From Sphingomonadales bacterium (GTDB taxonomy: Bacteria > Pseudomonadota > Alphaproteobacteria > Sphingomonadales > Sphingomonadaceae), in NCBI GenBank assembly GCA_004173185.1, contig SEFZ01000041.1, positions 1 to 35,669 of the forward strand: a DNA stretch of 35,669 nt. Reading direction: 5' to 3'. Shown here piece after piece: positions 7,251 through 14,677 of this stretch (position 1 is the first letter of the stretch; every line of letters starts with the position of its first letter). Under the pieces are notes generated by a model that was given only the letters and a program-made list of their open reading frames with translations, did no database searches and was not told where the DNA came from. The translations under genes and the position numbers were made by a program.

Positions 7251-10007
7251 ATGGGCGCACGTGCCACGGCGACGCTCCTCGCGGGGACCATCCTTTCGGG
7301 GATTGCCCTGAGCGGGGCTGCAATCGCGCAAACCGCTCCGCCTACGGTGCCCGCCGCGCAGCAAGCTGCTCCGGTCGCGCCGCAGGAGGTCCGCACGGTC
7401 AAGTCGCTGCGCATCGAGGGATCGCAGCGCGTTGAAGCCGATACGGTGCTTTCGTACACCCGGCTGCGCGCCGGCACCGAATATACCAATGAGACGATCG
7501 ATCAGGCGATCAAGGACCTTTACGCGTCCGATCTGCTCGCCGACGTTCAGATCGAAGGCGTCGATACCGGCAATCTCGTGATCCGCATCCGCGAGAATCC
7601 GGTGATCAACCGCGTGATCTTCGAAGGCAATAAGCGCCTGAAGCAGGACAAGATCGACAAGGAGGTGAAACTCCGCCCCCGCCAGATCTTCACCCGCACC
7701 GCCGTCCGCGCCGACGTCACCCGCATCATCGAACTCTATCGCCGCCAGGGTCGCTTCGCCGCGAATGTCGAGCCGAAGATGGTCAGCCTCGATCAGAACC
7801 GCGTCGACGTGGTGTTCGAGATCAGCGAAGGGCCGAAGTCCAAGGTTCGCCAGATCAACATCATCGGCAACGAAGTGTTCGCCGATGGCAAGCTGCGCGG
7901 CGAGATGGCGACCAAGCAGGCGCGCATCACGTCGATCTTCAGCTCGAACACGTCCTATGATCAGGATCGCCTGGCCTATGACCAACAGAAGCTGCGTCAG
8001 TTCTACCTGACCGAAGGCTATGCCGATTTCCGCGTGATCTCGGCGGTCGCCGAGCTGACGCCGGACAAGAAGGACTTCATCATCACTTATGTGGTGGAAG
8101 AAGGCCCTCGCTATAAGTTCGGCCCGGTCACCGTCGACAGCGCGATTCGCGATTTCGACGACAAGAAGATGGCCGCCGGCCTCGCGATCAAGGAAGGCGA
8201 TTGGTACAACGCCAAGGCCGTCGAAGACACGGTCGAGCAGATCAGCGAGACTGCAGGTATCTTCGGTTACGCCTTTGCCGACGTCCGTCCCGACTTCCAG
8301 CGCGACCGCGAAACCCTGACCATGGGGATGAACTTCCGCGTCGGCGAAGCGAACCGCACCTATATCGAGCGGATCGACATCACCGGTAACCGCCAGACGC
8401 AGGACAAGGTGATTCGCCGCGAGTTCCGCGTGGCCGAGGGCGATGCCTTCAACACCTTCCTGGTCAAGCGCTCGCAGGATCGCATCAATTCGCTCGGCTA
8501 TTTCCAGGACAAGTTCGAGATTGAGCGGGCCGAGGGTTCGGCGCCGGATCGCATCGTGCTCAAGGCCAATGTCGAGGAGCGTCCGAATGGCGAACTGACG
8601 CTGTCGGCGGGCTTCTCCAGCCTCGAACAGTTCATTCTCCAGGCGTCGATCCGCCAGCGTAACTTCCGCGGCAAGGGCCAGACGGTCTCGGCCTCGGTGG
8701 ATTATTCGACCTATTCCAAGTCGCTCGAGCTTGGCTTTACCGAGCCCTATCTGTTCGACAGTAACGTTGCGCTGGGCGGCACCGTGTTCCGCCGCGATTA
8801 CAATGCGTTCAACTATATCGGCTCAGATCGCAGCACGACATACAGCCAGGTCTCGACCGGCTTCCAGCTTGTCGCCGGCGTGCCGCTCACCGAATATTGG
8901 ACGCTGTCGGGCCGTTATTCGCTGACGCAGGACGATGTGACGCTGGATCGCAGCAGCTTCTTCACGGATTCCAACGGCAACGGCGTATTCGACAATAACG
9001 AGTGCGATCCGGTCAAAGCAGGCCGTTATTATTGCGAAGCAGTCGGTTCGCGCATCACGTCGCTGGTCGGCCTCTCGCTGATCTATGACAGCCTCAACAG
9101 CCGCATCCGCCCAACCCGTGGCCACCGCCTGACGATCGGCACCGATTTCGCCGGTCTGGGCGGCGACGTGAAATATGCGCGTGCGCGCTTCGACGCCGAT
9201 AAATATTGGCACGTCGGCAGCGGCTTCATCTTCTCGCTCTCGGCTGAGGGTGGCTATATCCACAGCCTGGAGAAGAAGGTTGCGGGCACCGATCCGGTCC
9301 GGATCACCGATCGCTTCTATCTCGGCGAACCGCAGTTCCGCGGCTTCGACATCCGCGGCGTCGGCCCGCGCGTCCAGCGTATCGCTTTTACCGGCGACGC
9401 GGCGAGCGGCACGCAGCTGCTGATCACTGACAAAGAGCAGATCATCGACGACGCCATCGGCGGCCGGGCTTATTACCTTGCCAAGGCCGAGCTCGAGATT
9501 CCGCTGGGTGCCGGCGCTGCCGAAATGGGCCTGCGTCCGTCGATCTTCGTGATGGCGGGCAGCCTGTTCCGCATCACTGCCCCGGGCCGGACGATTGCGT
9601 TCGATCAGGCGAGGGATACGACGAGCGGACTATTGCTGTTCAACAAGGATGGTTCGCCGACCTTGCTGCCCAAGGACAATCTTCAGAAGGATTCCGCGGG
9701 CAACCAGCTGTACATCGGCACCGATCCTGCGACTGGCTTCTCGGCGGCAACGCCATGCTCGGTCGGCTTCGGTACGGCGACGACGGCGTGCTCCGGCACC
9801 TCGATCAATCCGCTCTACAATCTTCAGACTGCACCGTTCTTCGAGCGGTATGTCGGCGACAGCGCCAAGCCGCGTCTTTCGATCGGCTTTGGCGTCAATT
9901 GGAATTCACCGTTCGGGCCCTTGCGTATCGATATCGCGAAAGCGCTGCTGTCTGCCCCGGGCGATGATAAAAAGCTCGTAACTTTCAACGTAGGGACTCA
10001 GTTCTAA
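7251..10007 (+). CDS. bamA: Outer-membrane protein assembly factor BamA
   Basis: BamA is the core of the machine that folds beta-barrel proteins into the outer membrane. A signal peptide ends around AAIAQ, several POTRA repeats follow (about residues 40-430), and the rest is a 16-strand Omp85 barrel. The loop-6 signature FRGFDIRGVGPR is present, and the last residue is Phe as in the beta-signal. In-frame starts exist at 7203 (TTG), 7227 (GTG) and 7251 (ATG). I prefer 7251 because AAGGTGA lies at a good distance in front of it and the signal peptide then begins directly; 7227 is also possible. Its stop shares one base with the next gene's ATG. Confidence 0.95.
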   Translation: MGARATATLLAGTILSGIALSGAAIAQTAPPTVPAAQQAAPVAPQEVRTVKSLRIEGSQRVEADTVLSYTRLRAGTEYTNETIDQAIKDLYASDLLADVQIEGVDTGNLVIRIRENPVINRVIFEGNKRLKQDKIDKEVKLRPRQIFTRTAVRADVTRIIELYRRQGRFAANVEPKMVSLDQNRVDVVFEISEGPKSKVRQINIIGNEVFADGKLRGEMATKQARITSIFSSNTSYDQDRLAYDQQKLRQFYLTEGYADFRVISAVAELTPDKKDFIITYVVEEGPRYKFGPVTVDSAIRDFDDKKMAAGLAIKEGDWYNAKAVEDTVEQISETAGIFGYAFADVRPDFQRDRETLTMGMNFRVGEANRTYIERIDITGNRQTQDKVIRREFRVAEGDAFNTFLVKRSQDRINSLGYFQDKFEIERAEGSAPDRIVLKANVEERPNGELTLSAGFSSLEQFILQASIRQRNFRGKGQTVSASVDYSTYSKSLELGFTEPYLFDSNVALGGTVFRRDYNAFNYIGSDRSTTYSQVSTGFQLVAGVPLTEYWTLSGRYSLTQDDVTLDRSSFFTDSNGNGVFDNNECDPVKAGRYYCEAVGSRITSLVGLSLIYDSLNSRIRPTRGHRLTIGTDFAGLGGDVKYARARFDADKYWHVGSGFIFSLSAEGGYIHSLEKKVAGTDPVRITDRFYLGEPQFRGFDIRGVGPRVQRIAFTGDAASGTQLLITDKEQIIDDAIGGRAYYLAKAELEIPLGAGAAEMGLRPSIFVMAGSLFRITAPGRTIAFDQARDTTSGLLLFNKDGSPTLLPKDNLQKDSAGNQLYIGTDPATGFSAATPCSVGFGTATTACSGTSINPLYNLQTAPFFERYVGDSAKPRLSIGFGVNWNSPFGPLRIDIAKALLSAPGDDKKLVTFNVGTQF

Positions 10008-10762
10008 TGTTTACCAAGAAGCGCATTATCGCGAGCTTGCTCGCGGCGCCTGCGGTGCTCGCTTTCGCGGCTCCTGCTCAGGCTCAGGTCACCGGCACCA
10101 TCGCATATGCCAACCCGACTTCGGTCGTTGGCAATTCGAAGGCATTCGCCGCCGCCAACCAGCAGATCTCGACGACGTACAAGACGTCGTTCGACCAGAT
10201 CATCGCACGCCGTCAGGCGCTGCAGAAGGAAGTCGAGCCGCTGCTGGTTCAGCTCGACACCAACAAGGACAAGCAGATCAGCGACGAAGAGCTGAAGGCA
10301 GCTCAGAACGCCAAGAACCCGGCGCTCGACAAGCTGGCTGCGGCACGCACGACCGCCGAGGCCGATATCGGCAAGCTCAGCAACCCGGCGTCGCGCGCCG
10401 AGCTGTTCGCGATCGAATCGATCCTGCGCAAATATGAGGCCGCCCAGAGCGCTGTCGTGACCGCGAAGAAGATCGGCGTCGTCCTGTCGCCGGAAGTCTT
10501 CATGTACGCGCCCGATTCGGCTGACATCAGCCCGGCGATCACGATCGAGATCGACAAGTCGACCCCGACCGTCAGCATCTCGCCGCCGGCGGATTGGCAG
10601 CCGAGCCGCGAGACGATCGCGATCCAGCAGCAGCTCGTCCAGATCGCGCAGATCCGCGCGTATCAGCAGCAGTCGCAGCAGCCCCCGGCTGCCGGCGCAC
10701 CTGCCGCTGGTGCAGCGCGGCCTGCCGCAGCCGCTCCCGCAAAGCCCGCCGAACCCCGGTGA
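10007..10762 (+). CDS. OmpH/Skp-family periplasmic chaperone with EF-hand-like loop
   Basis: Its position between bamA and fabZ, signal peptide (cleavage after AQA near residue 26) and helical, Gln/Lys/Glu-rich body match the OmpH/Skp chaperones that carry outer-membrane proteins to BamA. It is long for the family (251 residues against about 160-190). Two features explain some of the extra length: a 12-residue loop DTNKDKQISDEE at residues 84-95 that fits the EF-hand calcium pattern, and an Ala/Pro/Gln-rich C-terminal tail after about residue 205. The ATG overlaps the bamA stop by one base and the stop overlaps the fabZ GTG by four, so all three are likely co-translated. Confidence 0.85.
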   Translation: MFTKKRIIASLLAAPAVLAFAAPAQAQVTGTIAYANPTSVVGNSKAFAAANQQISTTYKTSFDQIIARRQALQKEVEPLLVQLDTNKDKQISDEELKAAQNAKNPALDKLAAARTTAEADIGKLSNPASRAELFAIESILRKYEAAQSAVVTAKKIGVVLSPEVFMYAPDSADISPAITIEIDKSTPTVSISPPADWQPSRETIAIQQQLVQIAQIRAYQQQSQQPPAAGAPAAGAARPAAAAPAKPAEPR

Positions 10763-11238
10763 GCGAAGCCGAAATCGGAGGCGTCAACATCGGTCCGCTC
10801 GATATCGGGCGCGTGATGGCGGCGCTTCCGCATCGTTATCCGATGCTGCTGGTCGACCGGGTTGAAGAACTCGTGATCGATCAGCGCATCGTGGCGATCA
10901 AGGCCGTCAGCATGAACGAGGAGTTCTTCCAGGGACATTTCCCGGGAAGGCCGATCATGCCTGGCGTGCTTCAGGTCGAGGCGCTCGCGCAGGCCGCGGG
11001 CGTGCTCGCCGTAGAGAGCCTTGGCCTCGCCGGTTCGGGCAAGCTGGTCTATTTCATGTCGATCGACGGCGTGAAGTTCCGCAAGCCGGTCGAGCCGGGC
11101 TGCCTGCTCCGCCTTGAGGTCGAGTTCATCCAGAAGCGCAGCCGCGTTTGCAAATTTGCGGGCAAGGCGATGCTGAACGGGGAAGTCGCCACCGAGTGCG
11201 AATTCACCGCGATGATCGCCGATCCGCCCAAGGCATAA
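10759..11238 (+). CDS. fabZ: 3-hydroxyacyl-ACP dehydratase FabZ
   Basis: FabZ dehydrates beta-hydroxyacyl-ACP in fatty acid elongation. The hot-dog fold motifs are clear: LPHRYPMLLVDRV, then GHFPGRPIMPGVLQVEALAQ with the catalytic His and Glu. The start is the GTG at 10759 inside the GTGA overlap with the preceding gene; this gives 159 residues, a normal length. Frames reaching further upstream run through the chaperone gene and are not FabZ-like. In most Gram-negatives this gene sits between lpxD and lpxA. Here neither is present: the neighbours are the chaperone gene and a small membrane protein gene. Confidence 0.96.
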   Translation: MSEAEIGGVNIGPLDIGRVMAALPHRYPMLLVDRVEELVIDQRIVAIKAVSMNEEFFQGHFPGRPIMPGVLQVEALAQAAGVLAVESLGLAGSGKLVYFMSIDGVKFRKPVEPGCLLRLEVEFIQKRSRVCKFAGKAMLNGEVATECEFTAMIADPPKA

Positions 11239-11450
11239 TGGACGCGCTCACGGCCTTCGGGCTGTTCGCCGTTAGTGCGATGCTCGTCACTTATGCGCTG
11301 GAGGCCCGCTCGCACTGGTATGTGCTGGCATTTGCCGGATCATGTGTTCTCGGGTCGGCCTATGGCTTCCTGCAAGGGGCATGGCCGTTCGGCGTGGTCG
11401 AGGCGATCTGGGCGGCGGTGGCCGCACGGCGCTGGTGGCTATCGAAGTAA
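11238..11450 (+). CDS. Small membrane protein of unknown function
   Basis: This 70-residue protein begins at an ATG that shares one base with the fabZ stop, so it is probably translated by coupling. It has two hydrophobic stretches (about residues 4-18 and 27-62, the second probably one or two membrane passes) separated by a charged EARSHW turn, and ends in basic RRWWLSK. I do not recognise a named family. The tight placement in a fatty-acid/envelope operon suggests an envelope role, but that is only inference. There is no visible signal peptide cleavage site. Confidence 0.75.
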   Translation: MDALTAFGLFAVSAMLVTYALEARSHWYVLAFAGSCVLGSAYGFLQGAWPFGVVEAIWAAVAARRWWLSK

Positions 11451-11557
11451 GTTGGTTTAACGCGACGGCGCGGAGAGTGCCGTTACGTGAACCAATTCTT
11501 CTGTGCCCTCGGAGTTGCGCTCCCGCCAACCCTCTGCTACCCGCGCCACCTTCGTCA

Positions 11558-11573
11558 GCCGGTCGGAACCGGC
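11558..11573 (+). promoter_or_regulatory. Hairpin in rpmE leader
   Basis: A 6-base-pair perfect stem GCCGGT / ACCGGC with a CGGA loop ends 21 bases before the GTG of rpmE. It could be a stabilising or regulatory leader element. There is no other evidence of function and it may be chance in GC-rich DNA. Confidence 0.3.
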
Positions 11574-11594
11574 GGCTAATCCAAGGAATTCGAC

Positions 11595-11825
11595 GTGAAG
11601 GCTGATACGCACCCCGATTATCACATGATCAAGGTCCAGATGACCGACGGCACCGTCTTTGAGACGCGTTCGACGTGGGGCAAGGAAGGCGATCTGATGA
11701 CGCTCGACATCGATCCGCTCGCGCATCCGGCATGGACCGGTGGTCGCGGCCAGCTTCTCGATCAGGGCGGCCAGGTCGCACGCTTCAACAAGCGTTTCGG
11801 CGGCCTCAGCCTCGCCAAGAAGTAA
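11595..11825 (+). CDS. rpmE: 50S ribosomal protein L31
   Basis: L31 is a small protein of the large ribosomal subunit at the subunit bridge. The 76-residue product has the family pattern: MKADTHPDYHMIKVQMTDGT at the start, then STWGKEGDLMTLDIDPLAHPAWTG and a basic C-terminus FNKRFGG. The cysteines of the zinc-binding L31 type are absent, so this is a zinc-independent form, which in some bacteria allows growth under zinc limitation. It starts at a GTG with AAGGA upstream. Hairpin terminators follow it. Confidence 0.93.
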   Translation: MKADTHPDYHMIKVQMTDGTVFETRSTWGKEGDLMTLDIDPLAHPAWTGGRGQLLDQGGQVARFNKRFGGLSLAKK

Positions 11826-11831
11826 TCGGGC

Positions 11832-11856
11832 GCCCGCCGCTGGCGGGCCCTTATTT
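11832..11856 (+). terminator. Hairpin after rpmE
   Basis: GCCCGCC / GGCGGGC forms a 7-base-pair stem with a GCT loop seven bases after the stop, followed by CCTTATTT. It is a weak intrinsic terminator, backed up by a second hairpin just downstream. Confidence 0.6.
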
Positions 11857-11861
11857 CATGC

Positions 11862-11894
11862 AAACGCCGCTCGGCCATCGCCGGGCGGCGTTTT
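11862..11894. terminator. Terminator after rpmE
   Basis: AAACGCCGC pairs with GCGGCGTTT (9 base pairs) around a GC-rich loop, and the stem runs directly into TTTTC. The A-run on the left side means it could work in both directions. Confidence 0.75.
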
Positions 11895-11948
11895 CATGTC
11901 CACCGTCGTTAACGCACCGTTAGCGACGCATCGCGTAGGTTTCCTTAT

Positions 11949-12281
11949 ATGGAATACCCGAAGACTGCCCCCTTTGCTGCTGAATACGAGCCCGCCGAGA
12001 GCCTTGGCCGCCGCCGCAGTCCGCGCGCGCCGGTTTCGCTCGATGCGAAGATCGGCCGTGGCGGCCTCGATCGCACGCTCTGCAAGGTCACCGATCTCTC
12101 GATGCACGGCGCAGGTATCCAAACCTATTCGGAACTGCGCCTGGGTACGATGATCTGGCTCTCGCTGCCAAAGATCGGGCATGTCGCCGCCAAAGTCGTG
12201 TGGGTGGGTGATTTCGAAGCCGGTGTGGAATTTCAGGCACCGCTGACCGCCGAAATTTTCGAGATGCTTACGGTAAATTAG
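11949..12281 (+). CDS. PilZ-domain protein
   Basis: A 110-residue single-domain PilZ protein, a class that binds cyclic di-GMP and passes the signal to motility or surface-polysaccharide machinery. The two ligand-binding motifs are present: the arginine cluster RRRSPR at about residues 21-26 and D-x-S-x-x-G (DLSMHG) at about 48-53. The remainder is the beta-barrel, ending with KVVWVGDFEAGVEFQ, typical of PilZ strands. The window also holds a GGDEF-EAL enzyme at its right end, but the partner of this protein cannot be inferred from position. Confidence 0.85.
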   Translation: MEYPKTAPFAAEYEPAESLGRRRSPRAPVSLDAKIGRGGLDRTLCKVTDLSMHGAGIQTYSELRLGTMIWLSLPKIGHVAAKVVWVGDFEAGVEFQAPLTAEIFEMLTVN

Positions 12282-12369
12282 GGCCGTTAGCCGGCCAATA
12301 CATGAACCTTAAGTTGCGTTAACCAAGTTTCTGGCGCACCTTCCTCTGCTTCACGGTTGGGGGACGGTG

Positions 12370-12912
12370 ATGATCAGGGGAATTCTTCTTCTTTGCGCGG
12401 TTACGTGCGCCGCTGCTGCGCCGGTATCGGCGGGCGAGCGCAAACCGCTGGCTTCGGCCGCGGCGGTCAAGGTGCCGGTCTTGCCGGTCTCCATGAATTT
12501 CACGGGCTATGACGGTGCACTGGCGCTTGGCGGCGACTATGTCATCCGGTTGCGCGGCACGCCCGATCCATCGCGCTCGCTCGCAAGTTTCGAGACGCGC
12601 ACGGTGCCACGGTTCGATCTCATCCCCGGCATCGTCGAGCCGGCCGATCCGGTGTCGTCTTATGCCGCAATCGATTTGCGCACGATCGCTGCTTGGCGAC
12701 TGACCGAGGGGCTGGGCGCCAATACGGCCTCGGCCAATGGCAGTTTCGCGGTGCGCGACGTGCTGATGGAGCATCGCAAGCCGCGCGCTTACCGCCCGAG
12801 CATGATCAGTACGATGCTGGTGCTGCGCATCGATGGCGAGCGGGATAGCGCGCCGTTCAGCATCGGCGGGGGCGGGGTCGCCGCCGCGCTATGGGGCGCG
12901 ATGCCGCGATAA
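12370..12912 (+). CDS. Secreted protein of unknown function
   Basis: A 180-residue protein with a clear signal peptide (hydrophobic stretch after MIRG, likely cleavage after the VSAGE region near residue 22). The mature part has no cysteines or motif that I recognise. It appears mainly beta, with GGDYVIRLRGTPDPSRS and a Gly-rich end (IGGGGVAAALWG). I chose the ATG at 12370 over the overlapping GTG at 12367 because the GGGGGA ribosome binding site is better spaced. It is the last gene before the integration site, so it is probably the edge of the core chromosome here. Confidence 0.65.
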   Translation: MIRGILLLCAVTCAAAAPVSAGERKPLASAAAVKVPVLPVSMNFTGYDGALALGGDYVIRLRGTPDPSRSLASFETRTVPRFDLIPGIVEPADPVSSYAAIDLRTIAAWRLTEGLGANTASANGSFAVRDVLMEHRKPRAYRPSMISTMLVLRIDGERDSAPFSIGGGGVAAALWGAMPR

Positions 12913-12998
12913 CTTCTATGTGGGCGCGTATTTACGTTGCCCGATCGATCGCGAATCGCAGGATGCCAAGCGGGCCCCGCCATCCGATCCGGAGGGCT

Positions 12999-13022
12999 TG
13001 GCGGAGAGGGTGGGGTTCGAAC
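12999..13022 (-). other. tRNA-Ser-like 3' end fragment (att-like site, copy 1)
   Basis: Read on the - strand this ends in GTTCGAACCCCACCCTCTCCGCCA, which is a T-arm with its loop, the acceptor 3' strand and an encoded CCA, as in a serine tRNA. Together with the next bases (ACG) the T-stem is intact. No matching 5' acceptor strand or anticodon arm can be found in the following 100 bases, so this is not a complete tRNA. It is best explained as the displaced attachment-site copy left by integration into a tRNA 3' end. Confidence 0.65.
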
Positions 13023-13116
13023 CCACGCGCATAGGCCGGCAGGCCGGAGCGCCCGCAAAGAAACCGGGGGCTCCTCGCGCGTCGTTGGAGTGCCGATTGC
13101 TCCGGTCGGGGCAAGC

Positions 13117-13140
13117 TGGCGGAGAGGGTGGAATTCGAAC
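13117..13140 (-). other. tRNA-Ser-like 3' end fragment (att-like site, copy 2)
   Basis: A second copy in the same orientation 118 bases from the first. The acceptor/CCA part (TGGCGGAGAGGGTGG on the + strand) is identical over 15 bases, and TTCGAAC is also kept. The two T-stem bases between them differ (AA for GG) and the far side of the stem is lost. It cannot be a working tRNA. It fits a remnant of a separate integration event next to the integrase. Confidence 0.6.
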
Positions 13141-13260
13141 TGGCCGTTTCAGGAGGCTTCAAAAGGCTCCTTATAACTCCATATTTCACATCCATTTCAG
13201 TGCCTTATCTCGTTGCATATCCGAAGGCATGCCGGTAGATTTTACTGCATCCGGCACAGA

Positions 13261-13296
13261 AAATGGGACCGAAAGTGGGACCAGAAATGGGACCCG
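13261..13296. repeat. Three 12-base iterons upstream of integrase
   Basis: Three direct copies of AA(A/G)TGGGACC start at 13261, 13273 and 13285, an exact 12-base period, 26 bases before the integrase ATG. Tandem sites here are what one expects of arm-type binding sites for a tyrosine integrase or its accessory factor, or an operator for its promoter. The 409-base spacer from 12913 to 13321 contains these repeats, the two tRNA-like fragments and no gene that I can support. Confidence 0.6.
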
Positions 13297-13321
13297 GAAA
13301 GTTCGGCGGAGATATCGAGAG

Positions 13322-14521
13322 ATGGCGGCTCGCACCCTCAACAAGCTCACGGCGATTCAAGTCGGGAAGCTCGCGGCACCTGGCCGGCATTCCGATGGCG
13401 GAGGCCTGTATCTTTTCATCGACGACACAAGTCGGCGCCGCTGGATCTTCATGTACACCCGCCACGGCAGGCGGTCGGAACTCGGTCTCGGGAGTGGCCG
13501 TGACATGAACCTAGCCACCGCACGGACAGAAGCAGCAGCCCTTCGTGCCATCCTGGCAGCAGGCGGCGACCCCAAAGCCGAGCGTGACAAGCTAAAGGGC
13601 GTTCCCAGCTTCGGTGACTTTTCGGATGCCTATGTGGAAGCGATGGCCCCGTCATGGCGGAATCCTAAGCACGCTGCTCAGTGGAAGATGACGCTCACGG
13701 TTTACGCGCAACCGCTTCGGCACCGGCCAGTCGATGAGATTACGACAAGCGAAATATTGAACGTGCTGGAGCCGCTCTGGAAGCGGACGCCGGAGACCGC
13801 TGAACGCTTGCGTGGTCGTATCGAGAACGTCCTCAATGCCGCTAAGGCGAAGGGCTACCGGTCAGGTGAGAACCCTGCGCTGTGGCGCGGCCATCTCGAC
13901 CAACTCCTCCCGAAGCGTCAGCGGCTATCGCGCGGGCATCATGCGGCGCTCCCCTATGGCGCAATGCCTGCCTTCATGGAGGATTTGCGGACTCGAAGCG
14001 CCACTGCCGCTCGAGCGCTCGAATTTACAATCCTGACCGCCGCTCGGTCGGGCGAGGTGCTCGGTGCACAGTGGAGCGAGTTTGACCTCACCCGAAAGGT
14101 CTGGACGGTCCCGGCGGAGCGGATGAAGGCCGGTCGGGAGCATCGCGTCCCGCTTTCCACCCGCGCATTGCAGATCGTCTCGGAGACTGCCGAGGAGGAC
14201 CGGAAGGGATTCGTGTTTGCGGGGCCGAAACCTGAGGCTCCTCTTTCATCAATGGCAATGGCGATGCTTATGAGGCGCATGAAATCTGCGGTGACGGTTC
14301 ATGGGTTCCGTTCGACCTTTCGTGATTGGGCTTCGGAGGCAACAAGCTTTCCGCACGAAGTGTGCGAGATGGCCCTTGCTCATACCATCTCCAACAAGGC
14401 TGAAGCGGCATATCGGCGCGGCGACCTTTTTGAGAAGCGCCGAAAACTCATGGACGCTTGGGCAAGCTACTGCAGCCGCAGTTCCGGGGCGCAGATCGTC
14501 CCTATCCGCCGGTCCGCTTAG
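13322..14521 (+). CDS. Tyrosine-type site-specific integrase (P4 family)
   Basis: This recombinase inserts and excises genomic islands, typically at tRNA 3' ends. The N-terminus is the DUF4102 arm-binding domain (LNKLTAIQVGKLAAPGRHSD, GGGLYLFID), followed by a core-binding SAM-like domain and the catalytic domain. Catalytic residues are visible: Arg in TAARSGEVLG, HGFRSTFRDWA (His and Arg), His in LAHTISNK, and the nucleophile Tyr in AAYRRGD. The frame is open from 12833, but the upstream part is translated tRNA fragments and iterons, so I place the start at ATG 13322 (399 residues). An ATG at 13229 is a less likely alternative. No truncation is seen. Confidence 0.9.
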   Translation: MAARTLNKLTAIQVGKLAAPGRHSDGGGLYLFIDDTSRRRWIFMYTRHGRRSELGLGSGRDMNLATARTEAAALRAILAAGGDPKAERDKLKGVPSFGDFSDAYVEAMAPSWRNPKHAAQWKMTLTVYAQPLRHRPVDEITTSEILNVLEPLWKRTPETAERLRGRIENVLNAAKAKGYRSGENPALWRGHLDQLLPKRQRLSRGHHAALPYGAMPAFMEDLRTRSATAARALEFTILTAARSGEVLGAQWSEFDLTRKVWTVPAERMKAGREHRVPLSTRALQIVSETAEEDRKGFVFAGPKPEAPLSSMAMAMLMRRMKSAVTVHGFRSTFRDWASEATSFPHEVCEMALAHTISNKAEAAYRRGDLFEKRRKLMDAWASYCSRSSGAQIVPIRRSA

Positions 14522-14677
14522 CGCCCCAATGTCGGTCGTTTAGTGCGTGAGCCGAGATGCCTGGAAGCGGTCGCCCGCTGCGCCGACCCGTAAGCGGTAG
14601 CTGCTGGTAGATGACGGTCATCGCCGACTTGAGAGGTTGATGATGCCAATCCACTGCCTCATGTCGCTACCGTCCAG

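Noticed and set aside
12999..13090. Complete tRNA-Ser gene on the - strand
   Set aside because: The 3' end and T-arm are present, but no 5' acceptor strand, anticodon arm or D-arm can be folded from the next 100 bases.
12833..13321. N-terminal extension of the integrase (about 160 residues)
   Set aside because: The frame is open, but it translates tRNA fragments and iterons, giving sequence such as ERVGFEPTR that is a known artefact beside tRNA ends.
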